The translations under genes and the position numbers were made by a program. The notes beneath the pieces are model-generated. The model saw only the letters and a list, made by a program, of their open reading frames with translations, ran no database searches and was not told where the DNA came from. Of a DNA stretch of 42,524 nt, positions 31,801-40,620 are shown piece by piece. The DNA is from a virus, in the IMG/VR virus record IMGVR_UViG_3300020459_000024, positions 1-42,524 of that record. The stretch is one strand, 5' to 3'. How positions within the stretch are numbered: the first letter of the stretch is position 1; each line of letters starts with the position of its first letter.

Positions 31801-33342
31801 ATGGCAACTACACAGAACACATACACAGGGGATGGTTCAACCACGAACTATTCTTTTACATTTGAATACATTAAACAAGCAGATGTCAAGGTAACTCTTG
31901 ACACTGTTGCTACAACTGCATACACATTTGCTAATGCAACCACCCTGTCATTTACAACAGCACCTACAAGTGGAGCTGCCATCCGTATCTATCGTGATAC
32001 TGAAATTGACACGCTTAATGCAACATTCTTCCCTGGTTCAGCAATCAAGGCAGAAGATCTAAATAATAACTTCACCCAAACACACTTTGCTGTACAAGAA
32101 GCAGACTTCGAGGTTGATACAGCTAACACCACAGCTGATACAGCGAAGACAACAGCTGATACAGCATTAACTAATAGTGCTACAGCTATTACTACAGCTG
32201 ACGCGGCTACAACTACAGCTAACACTGCGGATACAAACGCTAGTGCAGCTGTAACTACGGCTGATGCTGCCAGTGCTACAGCTACTACAGCATCTACAGA
32301 TGCAGCTAGTGCAGTTACAACGGCAAACACGGCATCTACTGATGCCAGTGCTGCTGTCACGACGGCAAACACTGCTGACACAAATGCTACGACTGCACTG
32401 AATAACTCACGTGAATCAGACGGCAGTGGCGGTTTTAATACTGCTATTGATCTAGCCAATAGTGCTACTACAACAGCTAATACTGCTGATACCAATGCTA
32501 GTGCTGCAGTTACTACGGCTAACACTGCAGACACTAACGCTACAGCTGCTGTTAATACAGCTAACGCAGCTAGTGCTGCTGTATCTAATGCTGTCCTATT
32601 TACGCTAGTTGCAAACGTAGCTTCAATACCTGGAAGCCCCGATGACAATGATTACGTAGAAATTGGTAACAGTACAGGTATTGAAAGTTTCACCCCACTT
32701 TCAGGCGTTCCTAGTGGCTTTGTAGGTGCTTCTGGATTAACGGTACGGCTTAGATATGACAATTCTACTACCTCTTGGGTATGGATGAATTACTTTGCCA
32801 ATGATTCAGAAGATCGATATTTAACAAAACCTAGTACTGCTGGTACAAGTGGTTATGTCTTGAAGACTGATGGTAGTGGTAATACATCTTGGGGTGGGGC
32901 AGATGTTATCTTTGACACTACACCACAACTTGGTGGTGATTTGGATGTTAATGCTAAAGATTTAGTCAATGGTAACACAAAATTCCGAGTAGGAAATAAC
33001 AGAATAGATTTGTATTTTGGAAGTGGTAGTGAGTCTCACCTACATATGACTCAGAGTGATGATTTCACCGTAATGAACACCACAAGTACTCAAAGAGGTA
33101 TTGCTTTCTATGGTGGTACTACAAATAACTTCCTGAGGATTAGACCACCGTCTTCATTTACTGCCACAACCTACTACTTACCAGCAGCTGACGGTACTGC
33201 AAACCAAGTATTAACTACTGACGGTAGTGGAAATATGTCTTGGAGTAATGGCGGCTCACCCACTATTGACGCTGGTAACTTTGATTCAGGCGGCTCACTT
33301 GTAACTACATCTCAAACTTTTGACGGAGGATCTTTCGACTAA
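31801..33342 (+). CDS. tail fibre (T7 gp17 N-domain) with Ala/Thr coiled repeat
   Basis: A 513-residue protein. Residues 1-100 match the T7 gp17 tail-attachment domain (TQNTYTGDGSTTNYSFTFEY ... GSAIKAEDLNNNFTQTHFAV). Residues about 105-265 are a low-complexity repeat of Thr, Ala, Asp and Asn in units such as TANTADTNASAAV, likely a trimeric coiled shaft. The C-terminal part (SGYVLKTDGSGNTSWGGADV, then VLTTDGSGNMSWSNGG) is common in marine phage fibres. It attaches to the nozzle. The repeat makes this DNA prone to slippage. The stop overlaps the next start by one base. Confidence 0.9.
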   Translation: MATTQNTYTGDGSTTNYSFTFEYIKQADVKVTLDTVATTAYTFANATTLSFTTAPTSGAAIRIYRDTEIDTLNATFFPGSAIKAEDLNNNFTQTHFAVQEADFEVDTANTTADTAKTTADTALTNSATAITTADAATTTANTADTNASAAVTTADAASATATTASTDAASAVTTANTASTDASAAVTTANTADTNATTALNNSRESDGSGGFNTAIDLANSATTTANTADTNASAAVTTANTADTNATAAVNTANAASAAVSNAVLFTLVANVASIPGSPDDNDYVEIGNSTGIESFTPLSGVPSGFVGASGLTVRLRYDNSTTSWVWMNYFANDSEDRYLTKPSTAGTSGYVLKTDGSGNTSWGGADVIFDTTPQLGGDLDVNAKDLVNGNTKFRVGNNRIDLYFGSGSESHLHMTQSDDFTVMNTTSTQRGIAFYGGTTNNFLRIRPPSSFTATTYYLPAADGTANQVLTTDGSGNMSWSNGGSPTIDAGNFDSGGSLVTTSQTFDGGSFD

Positions 33343-33875
33343 TGCCTACACCTACTAATAGAACACCTGTGCGCGTAGCACGGGGCACATACACTAATCT
33401 TAATTCCTCTGTTGCTGATATTCAGGAAGGAGAGATTGTCTACGCAACTGATCAAGACAAACTATATGTTAAAGAAGGTTCAGCACTTGTTTCAACACAA
33501 GCAGCTTTACCAGCATCCAATGCTGTAACAGATGTAGCTCAAACCTTCACTGCTGCACAACGCGGAACGATTACTGCACTTACATCTGGAGCAACAGTTA
33601 CACCTGACTTTGCAGATTCCAATAACTACTCGCTAGTTCTTGATCAGAATTTGACAATTGCTAATCCAACAAACGTAACCGCTGGGCAGGGAGGTTCTAT
33701 CTTCCTTGTACAGGACGGTACAGGTAGCCGCACGTCAGCCTGGGGTACTAGTTGGGATTTTGTTGGCGGAACCGCGCCGACGCTCTCCACCGATGCGGAT
33801 GCTGTAGATAGGGTGGATTACGTCGTGCGCTCTGGTACTTCTATCCACGCAGTATTTACTGCTAATTACTCATGA
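33342..33875 (+). CDS. fibre-associated protein, probable
   Basis: A 177-residue protein with an N-terminal part (RVARGTYTNLNSSVADIQEG then EIVYATDQDKLYVKEG) like the short N-domain found in many phage fibre and tropism proteins. The rest is beta-rich, with NLTIANPTNVTAGQGGSIFL and WGTSWDFVGGTAP. It overlaps both fibre genes, and probably forms a short fibre or links between them. Its 3' end is richer in GC than the neighbours. Confidence 0.65.
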   Translation: MPTPTNRTPVRVARGTYTNLNSSVADIQEGEIVYATDQDKLYVKEGSALVSTQAALPASNAVTDVAQTFTAAQRGTITALTSGATVTPDFADSNNYSLVLDQNLTIANPTNVTAGQGGSIFLVQDGTGSRTSAWGTSWDFVGGTAPTLSTDADAVDRVDYVVRSGTSIHAVFTANYS

Positions 33876-36800
33876 GTTTAATTAGAAGTAACGCCTTGGC
33901 TGGTGCTTCCGGTCAGGGTGGTGGTGGTGGTGGCTATGAGATTGAACGTAGCTTGAGGTTTAATACATCTGATGAAGCTCACTTATCAAAAACTTTTTCT
34001 TCTGCAGGTAATCAAAAAACTTGGACTTGGAGTAGTTGGGTTAAACTGGACAGAAGCAATTACCAGAATTTATTTGCTAATTTAGTAAATAACGGTACTG
34101 GATGCTATTGTTATTTCTCTAGTGGTAAACTTTACTTTACTTGGGATATCGCGGTAGGTGGTGTAGTTACTGTTGCAGAATACCAAGACTTTTCAGCTTG
34201 GTATCATTTTGTCATTGTATTGGATTCCACTCAATCTACTTCTACCGACAGAGTTAAAATATATGTTAACGGAGTTCAGCAAACCTTAACCGGTTCTTAT
34301 CCAGCTTTAAACGCTGACAGCGAATGGATGGATGGTAATCCACATTTTATAGCAAGGCAGACTAACAATTACCATTATGGATTAGAAGGCTACCTAGCAG
34401 ACATCCACTTCATCGACGGTCAAGCCTTAGCTGCAACTGACTTCGGAGAATACGATACCAATAATGTATGGCAACCTAAGGAATTTGACGGGGTTTATGG
34501 TCCGTTAGTTGACCAGAGTCAGACGTGGAGTAACTTTGTAAGTGGTACTGCTTACAGTGGTTATCCAATCACTAATGCTTTTAATGGAGACTTAAGCAAT
34601 CGATCATTAGAAAGTGGTAGCACTGGCCATACATTTACACCATCTTCAGCTATTGCTGTAAATAGTAGTCTACGGATTTACGTTGCATACGGTGATGCCT
34701 CAGCGACTAATGTTCTAAAAGTAAATGGAACGGATTACTCCTCACTTATTACAGTAACTGGTGATAACGGCTGGATTACTATCCCCAGCATATCTTCTGT
34801 AACTAGCATTTTTTATGGTGTAACTCCCAGCGGAAGTGAGGATTCTTCTGTAGCGGCTATTGAAATAGATGGAAAAATTCTTGTTGACTCCGGTGTATCC
34901 ATAGTTGACAACTCCTTCCACCTTGACTTCTCTGACACCAGCTCTGATGCAGCGCTAGGTACTGATAGTAGTGGTAATAGTAATACGTGGACGGTTAATA
35001 ATTTAAGTGTTGCAGATGAAGTCTGGAACAAAGATCAAACTTGGAGCACATACGGTACATTTACAAATACCTACACAGGTACTTACGATTGGCCTGGTGT
35101 ATTTAATGATGGAATGATATACGATGCTTATGGATCCATGTATACAACTGGTTCAGCAAAATGGGTGCTTACATCTTCAATTGCTTGCTCAAGTAAAGTA
35201 AAAATTTATATTCATGGGCCAGGAATTTTCACTATTAATGAGGGATTAAGTGATGCTACAGCCATTACAGTAGCTAGTAGTGGATTTCAATACGTAGAAA
35301 CAAGCTTTAGTGGTAATATATCTAATTTCCATCTCTCAACCAATAATGGTAATCCCTACTTGATGAGGATATATGTTGACGGTAAGGCGCTGATTGATAC
35401 AAATATTGCTGGACCGCCACAAATCGCTGACGTCTTCCGTGACTCCCCAACCAACGGAGATCCAACAAATGATACTGGTGTTGGTGGAGAACTGAGTGGA
35501 AATTATTGTACGTGGAATCCTTTAGGCGAACTAACAGGAGGTTACGTACGCACCCTCACTGACGGTAATCTTACGGCTGGAGGTAATGGCGACTCTATTG
35601 GGACAATTACTTTTGGGAGCGGTAAAACCTATTTTGAACTAACAGTTACCTCTGCTTCTGGTTTTAGCCAAGGTTATTACGGTATTGTCGATACAAAAAA
35701 AGAGGGGAACAGAGCATGGTCTGATCCATTCATAGCGGCATTTCGTGATACAGGAGCACTTTATGGAACATCTTCAACAGGAAGTGCTCCAGCAGCTGCA
35801 GCGGTAGGCACTATTTATGGAATTGCTGTTGATGTAGATAATCAAAAAATGTTTATCTCTGTTAATGGTACATGGTTAAATAGCGGAAACCCTGCAAGCG
35901 GCACTGGAGCTAGCTTTACAGGCCGTGATTTCTCTGATTACGCTCCACTTGCTTCGTTAAATTCAAGTGATGCTCAGACAATTACATTAAACACAGGACA
36001 ACGCCCATTCGCCTCCACCGCTCCAAGCGGCTACAAATGTCTATGCACCGCCAACCTACCTGATCCAACGATTGAAGATGGCTCGACGGCGTTTGATACG
36101 AAGCTGTGGACTGGTAATGGTGGAACGATGAATGTTACTGGCCTGAATAACAGCCCCGATTTGGTTTGGTATAAGTCGCGTAGTGCGAGTGGTTATCACT
36201 TCCTTGTTGATACTATTCGTGGCGTTAATAAATCACTTCATTCAAATGCTACTGATGCAGAATTAAGTCAAACAGGTCTCACATCATTCAATTCTGACGG
36301 GTATACACTTGGTCCGAATACAACCATAGGAAATACTAACGGAGAATCATACGTAGGTTGGTCCTGGGATGCTGGATCTTCCAACACATCAGTTGCTGCT
36401 GGTAGTTTAAATAGCTCGCTGTATGACCAGAGTCAGACGTGGAGTGGATTAGATACTTGGCCCACTGCCGCCTACAGCACTACCCCTAGCCACGCCTTTA
36501 ATGGTGTTGCTAGCGCAAACACTGCAGATATTTGGTATTCAAATGCGGCAAGTACAGTTACACTTACCAATTTAGCTGCTCAACTTCCTAATCCTGTAAC
36601 CACATTGGAAGTGTATACTTTCGACCGAACTGGCACTATAACAATTACTGTTAATGGGACAGCACATGCTTTCCCAAATGTTGGTGACTACGCTTGGAAT
36701 ACTGTAAATGTCAATGCACAAATAACCTCTTTAACTATTGCAGGTACAGACTCTTCATATTGGGGTATTGGCGCGATTAAGGTGAATGGAAAAATATTAG

Positions 36801-37510
36801 CTGACTCCGGTGTAACACCTCCCAACCTCCCTTCAATCGCATCAACAGTACGTGCTAATCCGTCTGCTGGGTTCTCGATTGTTAGTTATACGGGTGATGG
36901 TGCTGCAGGAACAATAGCTCATAATCTGAATGCAAAACCAGATTTTGTAATTACTAAAAATCGTACAACTGCAAACTATTGGGCTGTATGGCATAGCAGT
37001 TTAACCGCGAATAAATTTTTAAGATTAGACTTAGATAATGCTGAAGATACAGAAAGTAATTATTGGACAGATTTTGACAGTAATGTAGTTCATGTACCTG
37101 GAAGTGGTTCAGCACTTAACAATGTAAACAATAGCAGTAAGGAATATATTAGTTACTGCTTCGCACCTGTCGAAGGCTATAGCGCGTTTGGTTCGTACGT
37201 AGGCAACGGTTCATCTAGTGGTCCGTTTGTTTATACCGGGTTTAAAACCCGCTGGGTCATGATGAAAAAATCAAGTGGTGCTGGATCCTGGGTCATGTAT
37301 GACACAGAGAGAGACACCGTGAGTTCTGGCGAGGGTTGGTTGTATGCCAACAGTACTTCCTCAGAACAACCAGCTGCAACATATGCAGTTCATACCACCA
37401 GTAACGGTTTTCGTCTGGCTGGTACTTCTGGAGAAAATAATGGAAGTGGCGCAACATACATCTACGCCGCCTTCGCCGAACATCCCTTCAAAACTGCACG
37501 CGCACGCTAA
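33872..37510 (+). CDS. large host-recognition fibre with LamG, SPRY and repeated modules
   Basis: A 1212-residue protein. Residues about 25-190 are a concanavalin/LamG-like domain (RSLRFNTSDEAHLSKTFSSA ... WTWSSWVKLD). A module starting near 213 (DQSQTWS...DGKILVDSGV) recurs near 387 (DQTWS...DGKALIDT) and near 852 (DQSQTWS...NGKILADSGV). A SPRY-like domain lies near 585-700 (YFELTVTSASGFSQGYYGIV). Two DUF7483-like parts follow, the last ending TYIYAAFAEHPFKTAR, as in many marine phage fibres. Likely the main receptor-binding protein, assembled by module shuffling. It overlaps the previous gene by four bases. Confidence 0.8.
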   Translation: MSLIRSNALAGASGQGGGGGGYEIERSLRFNTSDEAHLSKTFSSAGNQKTWTWSSWVKLDRSNYQNLFANLVNNGTGCYCYFSSGKLYFTWDIAVGGVVTVAEYQDFSAWYHFVIVLDSTQSTSTDRVKIYVNGVQQTLTGSYPALNADSEWMDGNPHFIARQTNNYHYGLEGYLADIHFIDGQALAATDFGEYDTNNVWQPKEFDGVYGPLVDQSQTWSNFVSGTAYSGYPITNAFNGDLSNRSLESGSTGHTFTPSSAIAVNSSLRIYVAYGDASATNVLKVNGTDYSSLITVTGDNGWITIPSISSVTSIFYGVTPSGSEDSSVAAIEIDGKILVDSGVSIVDNSFHLDFSDTSSDAALGTDSSGNSNTWTVNNLSVADEVWNKDQTWSTYGTFTNTYTGTYDWPGVFNDGMIYDAYGSMYTTGSAKWVLTSSIACSSKVKIYIHGPGIFTINEGLSDATAITVASSGFQYVETSFSGNISNFHLSTNNGNPYLMRIYVDGKALIDTNIAGPPQIADVFRDSPTNGDPTNDTGVGGELSGNYCTWNPLGELTGGYVRTLTDGNLTAGGNGDSIGTITFGSGKTYFELTVTSASGFSQGYYGIVDTKKEGNRAWSDPFIAAFRDTGALYGTSSTGSAPAAAAVGTIYGIAVDVDNQKMFISVNGTWLNSGNPASGTGASFTGRDFSDYAPLASLNSSDAQTITLNTGQRPFASTAPSGYKCLCTANLPDPTIEDGSTAFDTKLWTGNGGTMNVTGLNNSPDLVWYKSRSASGYHFLVDTIRGVNKSLHSNATDAELSQTGLTSFNSDGYTLGPNTTIGNTNGESYVGWSWDAGSSNTSVAAGSLNSSLYDQSQTWSGLDTWPTAAYSTTPSHAFNGVASANTADIWYSNAASTVTLTNLAAQLPNPVTTLEVYTFDRTGTITITVNGTAHAFPNVGDYAWNTVNVNAQITSLTIAGTDSSYWGIGAIKVNGKILADSGVTPPNLPSIASTVRANPSAGFSIVSYTGDGAAGTIAHNLNAKPDFVITKNRTTANYWAVWHSSLTANKFLRLDLDNAEDTESNYWTDFDSNVVHVPGSGSALNNVNNSSKEYISYCFAPVEGYSAFGSYVGNGSSSGPFVYTGFKTRWVMMKKSSGAGSWVMYDTERDTVSSGEGWLYANSTSSEQPAATYAVHTTSNGFRLAGTSGENNGSGATYIYAAFAEHPFKTARAR
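34510..36445 (+). repeat. 22-base identical repeat inside the large fibre gene
   Basis: The 22 bases at 34510-34531 (beginning TGACCAGAGTCAGACG) are repeated without change at 36424-36445, 1914 bases apart and in the same frame. Each starts a copy of the DQSQTWS module. GACTCCGGTGTA near the end of both modules is also shared. Identity at DNA level inside otherwise diverged modules suggests recent duplication or recombination. Confidence 0.8.
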
Positions 37511-37520
37511 CTAATTAATT

Positions 37521-38042
37521 ATGCTTAAACTAAACAATAAGCCCCTATCTTATGATCGGGCGTTCACACATGCTGATATTCAATATCCAGCAAATTGGCT
37601 GCGCCTTTCTACTCTAGAAGAGCGTAATGCCTTAGGTATTACAGAAGTATCAGATACTCCCACATGGGATCAACGTTTCTATTGGGGTGTTGATAATCCT
37701 AAGGATCTAGCTGAACTAAAGACACAATGGAAAGCTAAGCAAAGTCAAATCGCTGACTCACTGCTAACACCTTCTGATTGGCGTGTTACACGCGCAGCAG
37801 AACTAGGTCAAGCCGTAGCGTCTACTTGGCTTACATATCGTGGTGCTGTCCGTTCTGCTTGTAATACACGACAGACTGAAATCAATGCAGCTAAAGATGT
37901 TCCAGCTCTTAAAGAGTTGTTCTTTGGTGTAGCACAGGTACAACAAACTGATTCTGACGGTAAAGGTGTCGTTGATGACGACAATAAGCCCGTCATGATT
38001 GCAAACCCAAATCTTGCCACTGAGTGGCCTACATCACCATGA
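37521..38042 (+). CDS. probable tail fibre assembly chaperone
   Basis: A 173-residue protein next to the fibre genes. Residues 55-110 (WDQRFYWGVDNPKDLAELKT then LLTPSDWRVTRAAELGQAVA) resemble the phage tail assembly chaperone pattern of 'L..SDW' followed by a helix and 'W..YR.A.R'; here this is STWLTYRGAVRSACNTRQTE. Position and motif agree, although the Pro residues usual in the linker differ. It would help the large fibre fold or trimerise. Its TGA overlaps the next ATG. Confidence 0.6.
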   Translation: MLKLNNKPLSYDRAFTHADIQYPANWLRLSTLEERNALGITEVSDTPTWDQRFYWGVDNPKDLAELKTQWKAKQSQIADSLLTPSDWRVTRAAELGQAVASTWLTYRGAVRSACNTRQTEINAAKDVPALKELFFGVAQVQQTDSDGKGVVDDDNKPVMIANPNLATEWPTSP

Positions 38043-38203
38043 TTACTCTTATCCGTCCAATCCTTTTTTCATTCATGAAGTCAGAAAAGGTTAAATTCCT
38101 TATTCTTGATCTTCTTAAAGCTTATGTCAAGTCAACAGACAATGATATTGATGACAAGATTGTTGCCTTTGTTCGTGACGGCTTATTCCCCATTAGCAAA
38201 TAA
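38039..38203 (+). CDS. small protein, unknown (54 aa)
   Basis: ATG at 38039 overlaps the previous stop by four bases and its TAA overlaps the next ATG by one, giving 54 residues (MITLIRPILFSFMKSEKVKF then LILDLLKAYVKSTDNDIDDK). The N-terminal third is hydrophobic but broken by charges, so it is probably amphipathic rather than spanning the membrane. The overlaps on both sides make it a convincing gene. No function is proposed. Confidence 0.65.
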   Translation: MITLIRPILFSFMKSEKVKFLILDLLKAYVKSTDNDIDDKIVAFVRDGLFPISK

Positions 38204-38652
38204 TGGAATGGGAAGAGATACCTAGCTTCCCTCAATTAATCCTTCCAGATGCTCCTGTAATGCCTGGTGCAACACTTGAAGTACCAAGAGCATCTATACC
38301 TTCATACGAGCCTCTTGTAGTCCCTCCTAACACCCTTAGACCGCCACCTGGCATCGAAGGTATTAACACAAAGGATGAGGCTCCTGAAAAAGAAACAAAA
38401 AACCCATCGACTAAGCCTTATGTTCCACCAGAGGCACAAATAATAGAAGTACCTTTCACTGAAATTGAAGTACCGATGCCTACTACTACTATTATGACAA
38501 CTGCAGCAACTACGGCATTCATTTCGGTTGCTGCAACATTACTTGGACAATCACTATTTAAATATCTAGTGATGCTATTTAAACCTATATTTAAACAGGC
38601 ATGGAGCAAGCTAACCAAAAAGAAAACGGTGGAAAGCCCAGAAACTTCTTAG
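38203..38652 (+). CDS. Pro-rich protein with one membrane segment, unknown
   Basis: A 149-residue protein. Residues 1-95 are Pro-rich and acidic, with no membrane segment. Residues about 96-116 (TIMTTAATTAFISVAATLLG) are a likely membrane segment, followed by an amphipathic basic end (LFKYLVMLFKPIFKQAWSKL). Similar proteins are common in cyanophages, but I know no function. A lysis or virion role is possible from its place between fibres and the holin candidate. Confidence 0.6.
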   Translation: MEWEEIPSFPQLILPDAPVMPGATLEVPRASIPSYEPLVVPPNTLRPPPGIEGINTKDEAPEKETKNPSTKPYVPPEAQIIEVPFTEIEVPMPTTTIMTTAATTAFISVAATLLGQSLFKYLVMLFKPIFKQAWSKLTKKKTVESPETS

Positions 38653-38909
38653 AGAAGGTAAAGGAGAATACAGAAGATGAAATACAAATCCTAGGTACAT
38701 TTGTACGGTTAGGGGTTGTGATTTGGAGTGGATTTATCATCACTTTAAACTATGTCAATCTACCAATGATTGAAAAGGGGCAAAGTGGCGGGGATATAAC
38801 CTTTGTGGCTTCTGTATTTACAGGGGCTTTAGCTACTTTTGGATTGACTACATCTAATCATAAATCAAATAGTAAATCATCAGACCCTAAAAAGAAAGAC
38901 GAAGAATGA
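38601..38909 (+). CDS. holin candidate (two membrane segments)
   Basis: A 102-residue protein with two hydrophobic segments at about 31-50 (LGTFVRLGVVIWSGFIITLN) and 65-84 (DITFVASVFTGALATFGLTT), a short loop and a charged C-terminus (KSSDPKKKDEE). Size, two-segment topology and charged tail fit class II holins, and T7 has its holin (gp17.5) after the fibre gene. It would release the GH24 lysozyme encoded at 11.6 kb. It overlaps the preceding gene by 52 bases. The holin role is inferred. Confidence 0.55.
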   Translation: MEQANQKENGGKPRNFLEKVKENTEDEIQILGTFVRLGVVIWSGFIITLNYVNLPMIEKGQSGGDITFVASVFTGALATFGLTTSNHKSNSKSSDPKKKDEE

Positions 38910-39253
38910 AGTATTTACTACTAATGTTAATGCTGGCTAGTCCAGCTACAGCCCAAGTGACTCCTAACTTCACCCAAGGGTCTATGCAATCAACCACTAC
39001 AACCACTATTGATATTGATCGTACTATTGCGACTGAGATCTATGGTGGTGCTTATTCATCATGGTCAGGAACAAACGTAACACCAAGTGGAGATATCTCA
39101 AACAGCTCCACAACTTATTCAGTACATACTGCAGGGGATCAGTTTCAACTAGAAATAGTGACCAGAGCAGCGGGAGTAGTCGAAACAATCGATGTAGACG
39201 AAACTATTCAACAGGTTTCTACTACTACCTCCTTATCAATCTTCTCGCAATAA
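38906..39253 (+). CDS. secreted protein, unknown (115 aa)
   Basis: A clear signal peptide (MKYLLLMLMLASPATA, cleaved before QVTP) and a Thr/Ser-rich mature part (NFTQGSMQSTTTTTIDIDRT, GGAYSSWSGTNVTPSGDISN). There is no Cys, hence no lipoprotein box. Proteins of this type occur in cyanomyoviruses too, usually next to another secreted protein. It overlaps the upstream gene as ATGA and the downstream frame by up to 193 bases. Function unknown. Confidence 0.7.
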   Translation: MKYLLLMLMLASPATAQVTPNFTQGSMQSTTTTTIDIDRTIATEIYGGAYSSWSGTNVTPSGDISNSSTTYSVHTAGDQFQLEIVTRAAGVVETIDVDETIQQVSTTTSLSIFSQ

Positions 39254-39702
39254 GCCCTGCTTACGCTGAAGATCCTAAGGTACAAAATACTTCTAGTCCT
39301 GTGGCCGCGGCCACGGGTAACGTAACAAATCAAGCAGTGCAATTCCAAAACAACGGAGCACCTTCAAGACAATACTTCAGTGGTAATAACAGCTGTAATG
39401 GTACAACCATGCAGTTTTCTCCATTTTATATGGGGAACGATACAACACCAATGGATCCTGACAGTTACGTCAAAAGTAATAACTGGGGAGCACAGGTAAG
39501 CTTCTCAGTGCCGCTAGATGGCGGCATGATAGAAACCTGTAAAGCTATCGCCCGTAAACACGAAGCTAAGATGCGTCTTGACTATGAACTAGTCAGAGCA
39601 CTTAAGTGTACGGAAATCATGAAAACTGGATTTACATTTAGACCTGGCTCAAGGGTAGAAATTTTATGTAATGACATCGTACCAATCGTGGCACTTGAAT
39701 AA
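39061..39702 (+). CDS. secreted Cys-containing protein, start uncertain
   Basis: From about residue 54 (FYYYLLINLLAISPAYA, cleavage before EDPK) this looks like a signal peptide, with a 144-residue mature part holding four Cys (NSCNGT, ETCKAI, LKCTEI, ILCNDI). The only ATG in frame is 39061, which adds about 53 basic residues inside the preceding gene. Between 39064 and 39250 there is no ATG, GTG or TTG in frame. Either the long overlap is real or a rare codon such as ATC or CTC near 39225-39245 is used. Function unknown. Confidence 0.6.
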   Translation: MVRNKRNTKWRYLKQLHNLFSTYCRGSVSTRNSDQSSGSSRNNRCRRNYSTGFYYYLLINLLAISPAYAEDPKVQNTSSPVAAATGNVTNQAVQFQNNGAPSRQYFSGNNSCNGTTMQFSPFYMGNDTTPMDPDSYVKSNNWGAQVSFSVPLDGGMIETCKAIARKHEAKMRLDYELVRALKCTEIMKTGFTFRPGSRVEILCNDIVPIVALE

Positions 39703-39954
39703 ATGGAAACAGTAGTGTCTGTTCTCATCGCTTGCGTGGCAGGCGGTGCGGCACTTAATAACAGACTGCACAACAGAATAAATAACGTACATGATCGCAT
39801 CAGCGGTCTTGATAGACGTATAGATGCACTTGAGCTGAATGTAGCTCAAGAGTACGTATCAAAAGCTGACTTATCAGTGATGGTGCAACGTATGGAAGAC
39901 CATATGGTACGCATCGAAAATAAATTAGATCAAATAGTATTGAGGAATAGTTAA
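39703..39954 (+). CDS. N-anchored coiled-coil protein, possible spanin-like
   Basis: An 83-residue protein starting at the base after the preceding stop. Residues 1-18 are hydrophobic (METVVSVLIACVAGGAAL) and the rest is a long coiled coil (NNVHDRISGLDRRIDALELN, VMVQRMEDHMVRIENKLDQI). Inner-membrane spanins have this plan and T7 encodes its spanins near here, but no Rz1-like lipoprotein is seen. A structural role is equally possible. Confidence 0.55.
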   Translation: METVVSVLIACVAGGAALNNRLHNRINNVHDRISGLDRRIDALELNVAQEYVSKADLSVMVQRMEDHMVRIENKLDQIVLRNS

Positions 39955-39958
39955 CCAC

Positions 39959-40141
39959 ATGACATTCAAATTAGTAGACGTAACACGTAACAAAGTGCTG
40001 CAAGAGTTTGAAACTATTGAACAGGCTGAAAGGGCTTTACGTCACCAATCAATTGAAGACTACGTAAGGCTTGAAATTCAAGCACCACTTAAGCCTAAAA
40101 CGAAAAAAGCAAAGAAGGTAGTAAGTGAAGAAAGCGAATGA
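39959..40141 (+). CDS. small protein, unknown (60 aa)
   Basis: ATG at 39959, four bases after the previous stop. The product (MTFKLVDVTRNKVLQEFETI then EQAERALRHQSIEDYVRLEI) shows two beta strands and a helix, then a Lys-rich tail (KPKTKKAKKVVSEE). It overlaps the small terminase by 17 bases. No family recognised. Confidence 0.6.
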   Translation: MTFKLVDVTRNKVLQEFETIEQAERALRHQSIEDYVRLEIQAPLKPKTKKAKKVVSEESE

Positions 40142-40370
40142 AGAACAGTTTAATGAACTACATAACTTAGTTACAACTGAGTTCCTTAAACGTGTTAAAT
40201 CAGGCGAAGCTTCTACTCAAGACTTGAAAGCAGCGTGTGATTGGCTAGCAAAAAATGACATCAGTGGTGTTGCAGTTGAAGGGAATCCTCTTTCAAAACT
40301 TGCAAACATTATGCCAACAATTGACCCAGAATTAGTACAGAGCAGACTTTATGGCAGGAAGCACGTCTAG
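40125..40370 (+). CDS. terS: small terminase subunit (T7 gp18-like)
   Basis: An 81-residue helical protein (EEQFNELHNLVTTEFLKRVK, GEASTQDLKAACDWLAKND) with the C-terminus NIMPTIDPELVQSRLYGRKH that I associate with cyanopodovirus small terminases. T7 gp18 is 89 residues and lies in the same place, ahead of the large subunit. It recognises concatemeric DNA for packaging. It overlaps the next gene by 20 bases. Confidence 0.75.
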   Translation: MKKANEEQFNELHNLVTTEFLKRVKSGEASTQDLKAACDWLAKNDISGVAVEGNPLSKLANIMPTIDPELVQSRLYGRKHV

Positions 40371-40617
40371 TTATTACAAATCAAACCCTGAAGCGCGTAA
40401 GAAACGGAATAAGCAACAAGCCAGATACAACAAAACCAAGAAAGGGTTGAAGATACGTACTGCAGCTAATGCAGTTAATCGAGCAAAAGGTACTTACGGG
40501 AATGGTGACGGCAGAGATGTCGCACATAAACCCGGTAAAGAAGGTGGCAAAAAAGCTAGCGATGCAACGCTACAAAGCCCCTCTGAGAACCGTAAAAGCC
40601 GATTAAAGAAAGCGTAA
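40351..40617 (+). CDS. small very basic protein, unknown (88 aa)
   Basis: An 88-residue Lys/Arg-rich protein (SNPEARKKRNKQQARYNKTK, then AANAVNRAKGTYGNGDGRDV). The GNGDGRDV-HKPG motif and basic N-terminus occur in many phage proteins near terminase genes; the function is not established. DNA binding is likely from its charge. Three bases separate it from the HNH gene. Confidence 0.65.
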   Translation: MAGSTSSYYKSNPEARKKRNKQQARYNKTKKGLKIRTAANAVNRAKGTYGNGDGRDVAHKPGKEGGKKASDATLQSPSENRKSRLKKA

Positions 40618-40620
40618 AAC

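Noticed and set aside
31989-32648. 219-codon open frame on the minus strand
   Set aside because: It mirrors the Ala/Thr repeat of the tail fibre, whose codons leave the complement free of stops; all other genes are on the plus strand.
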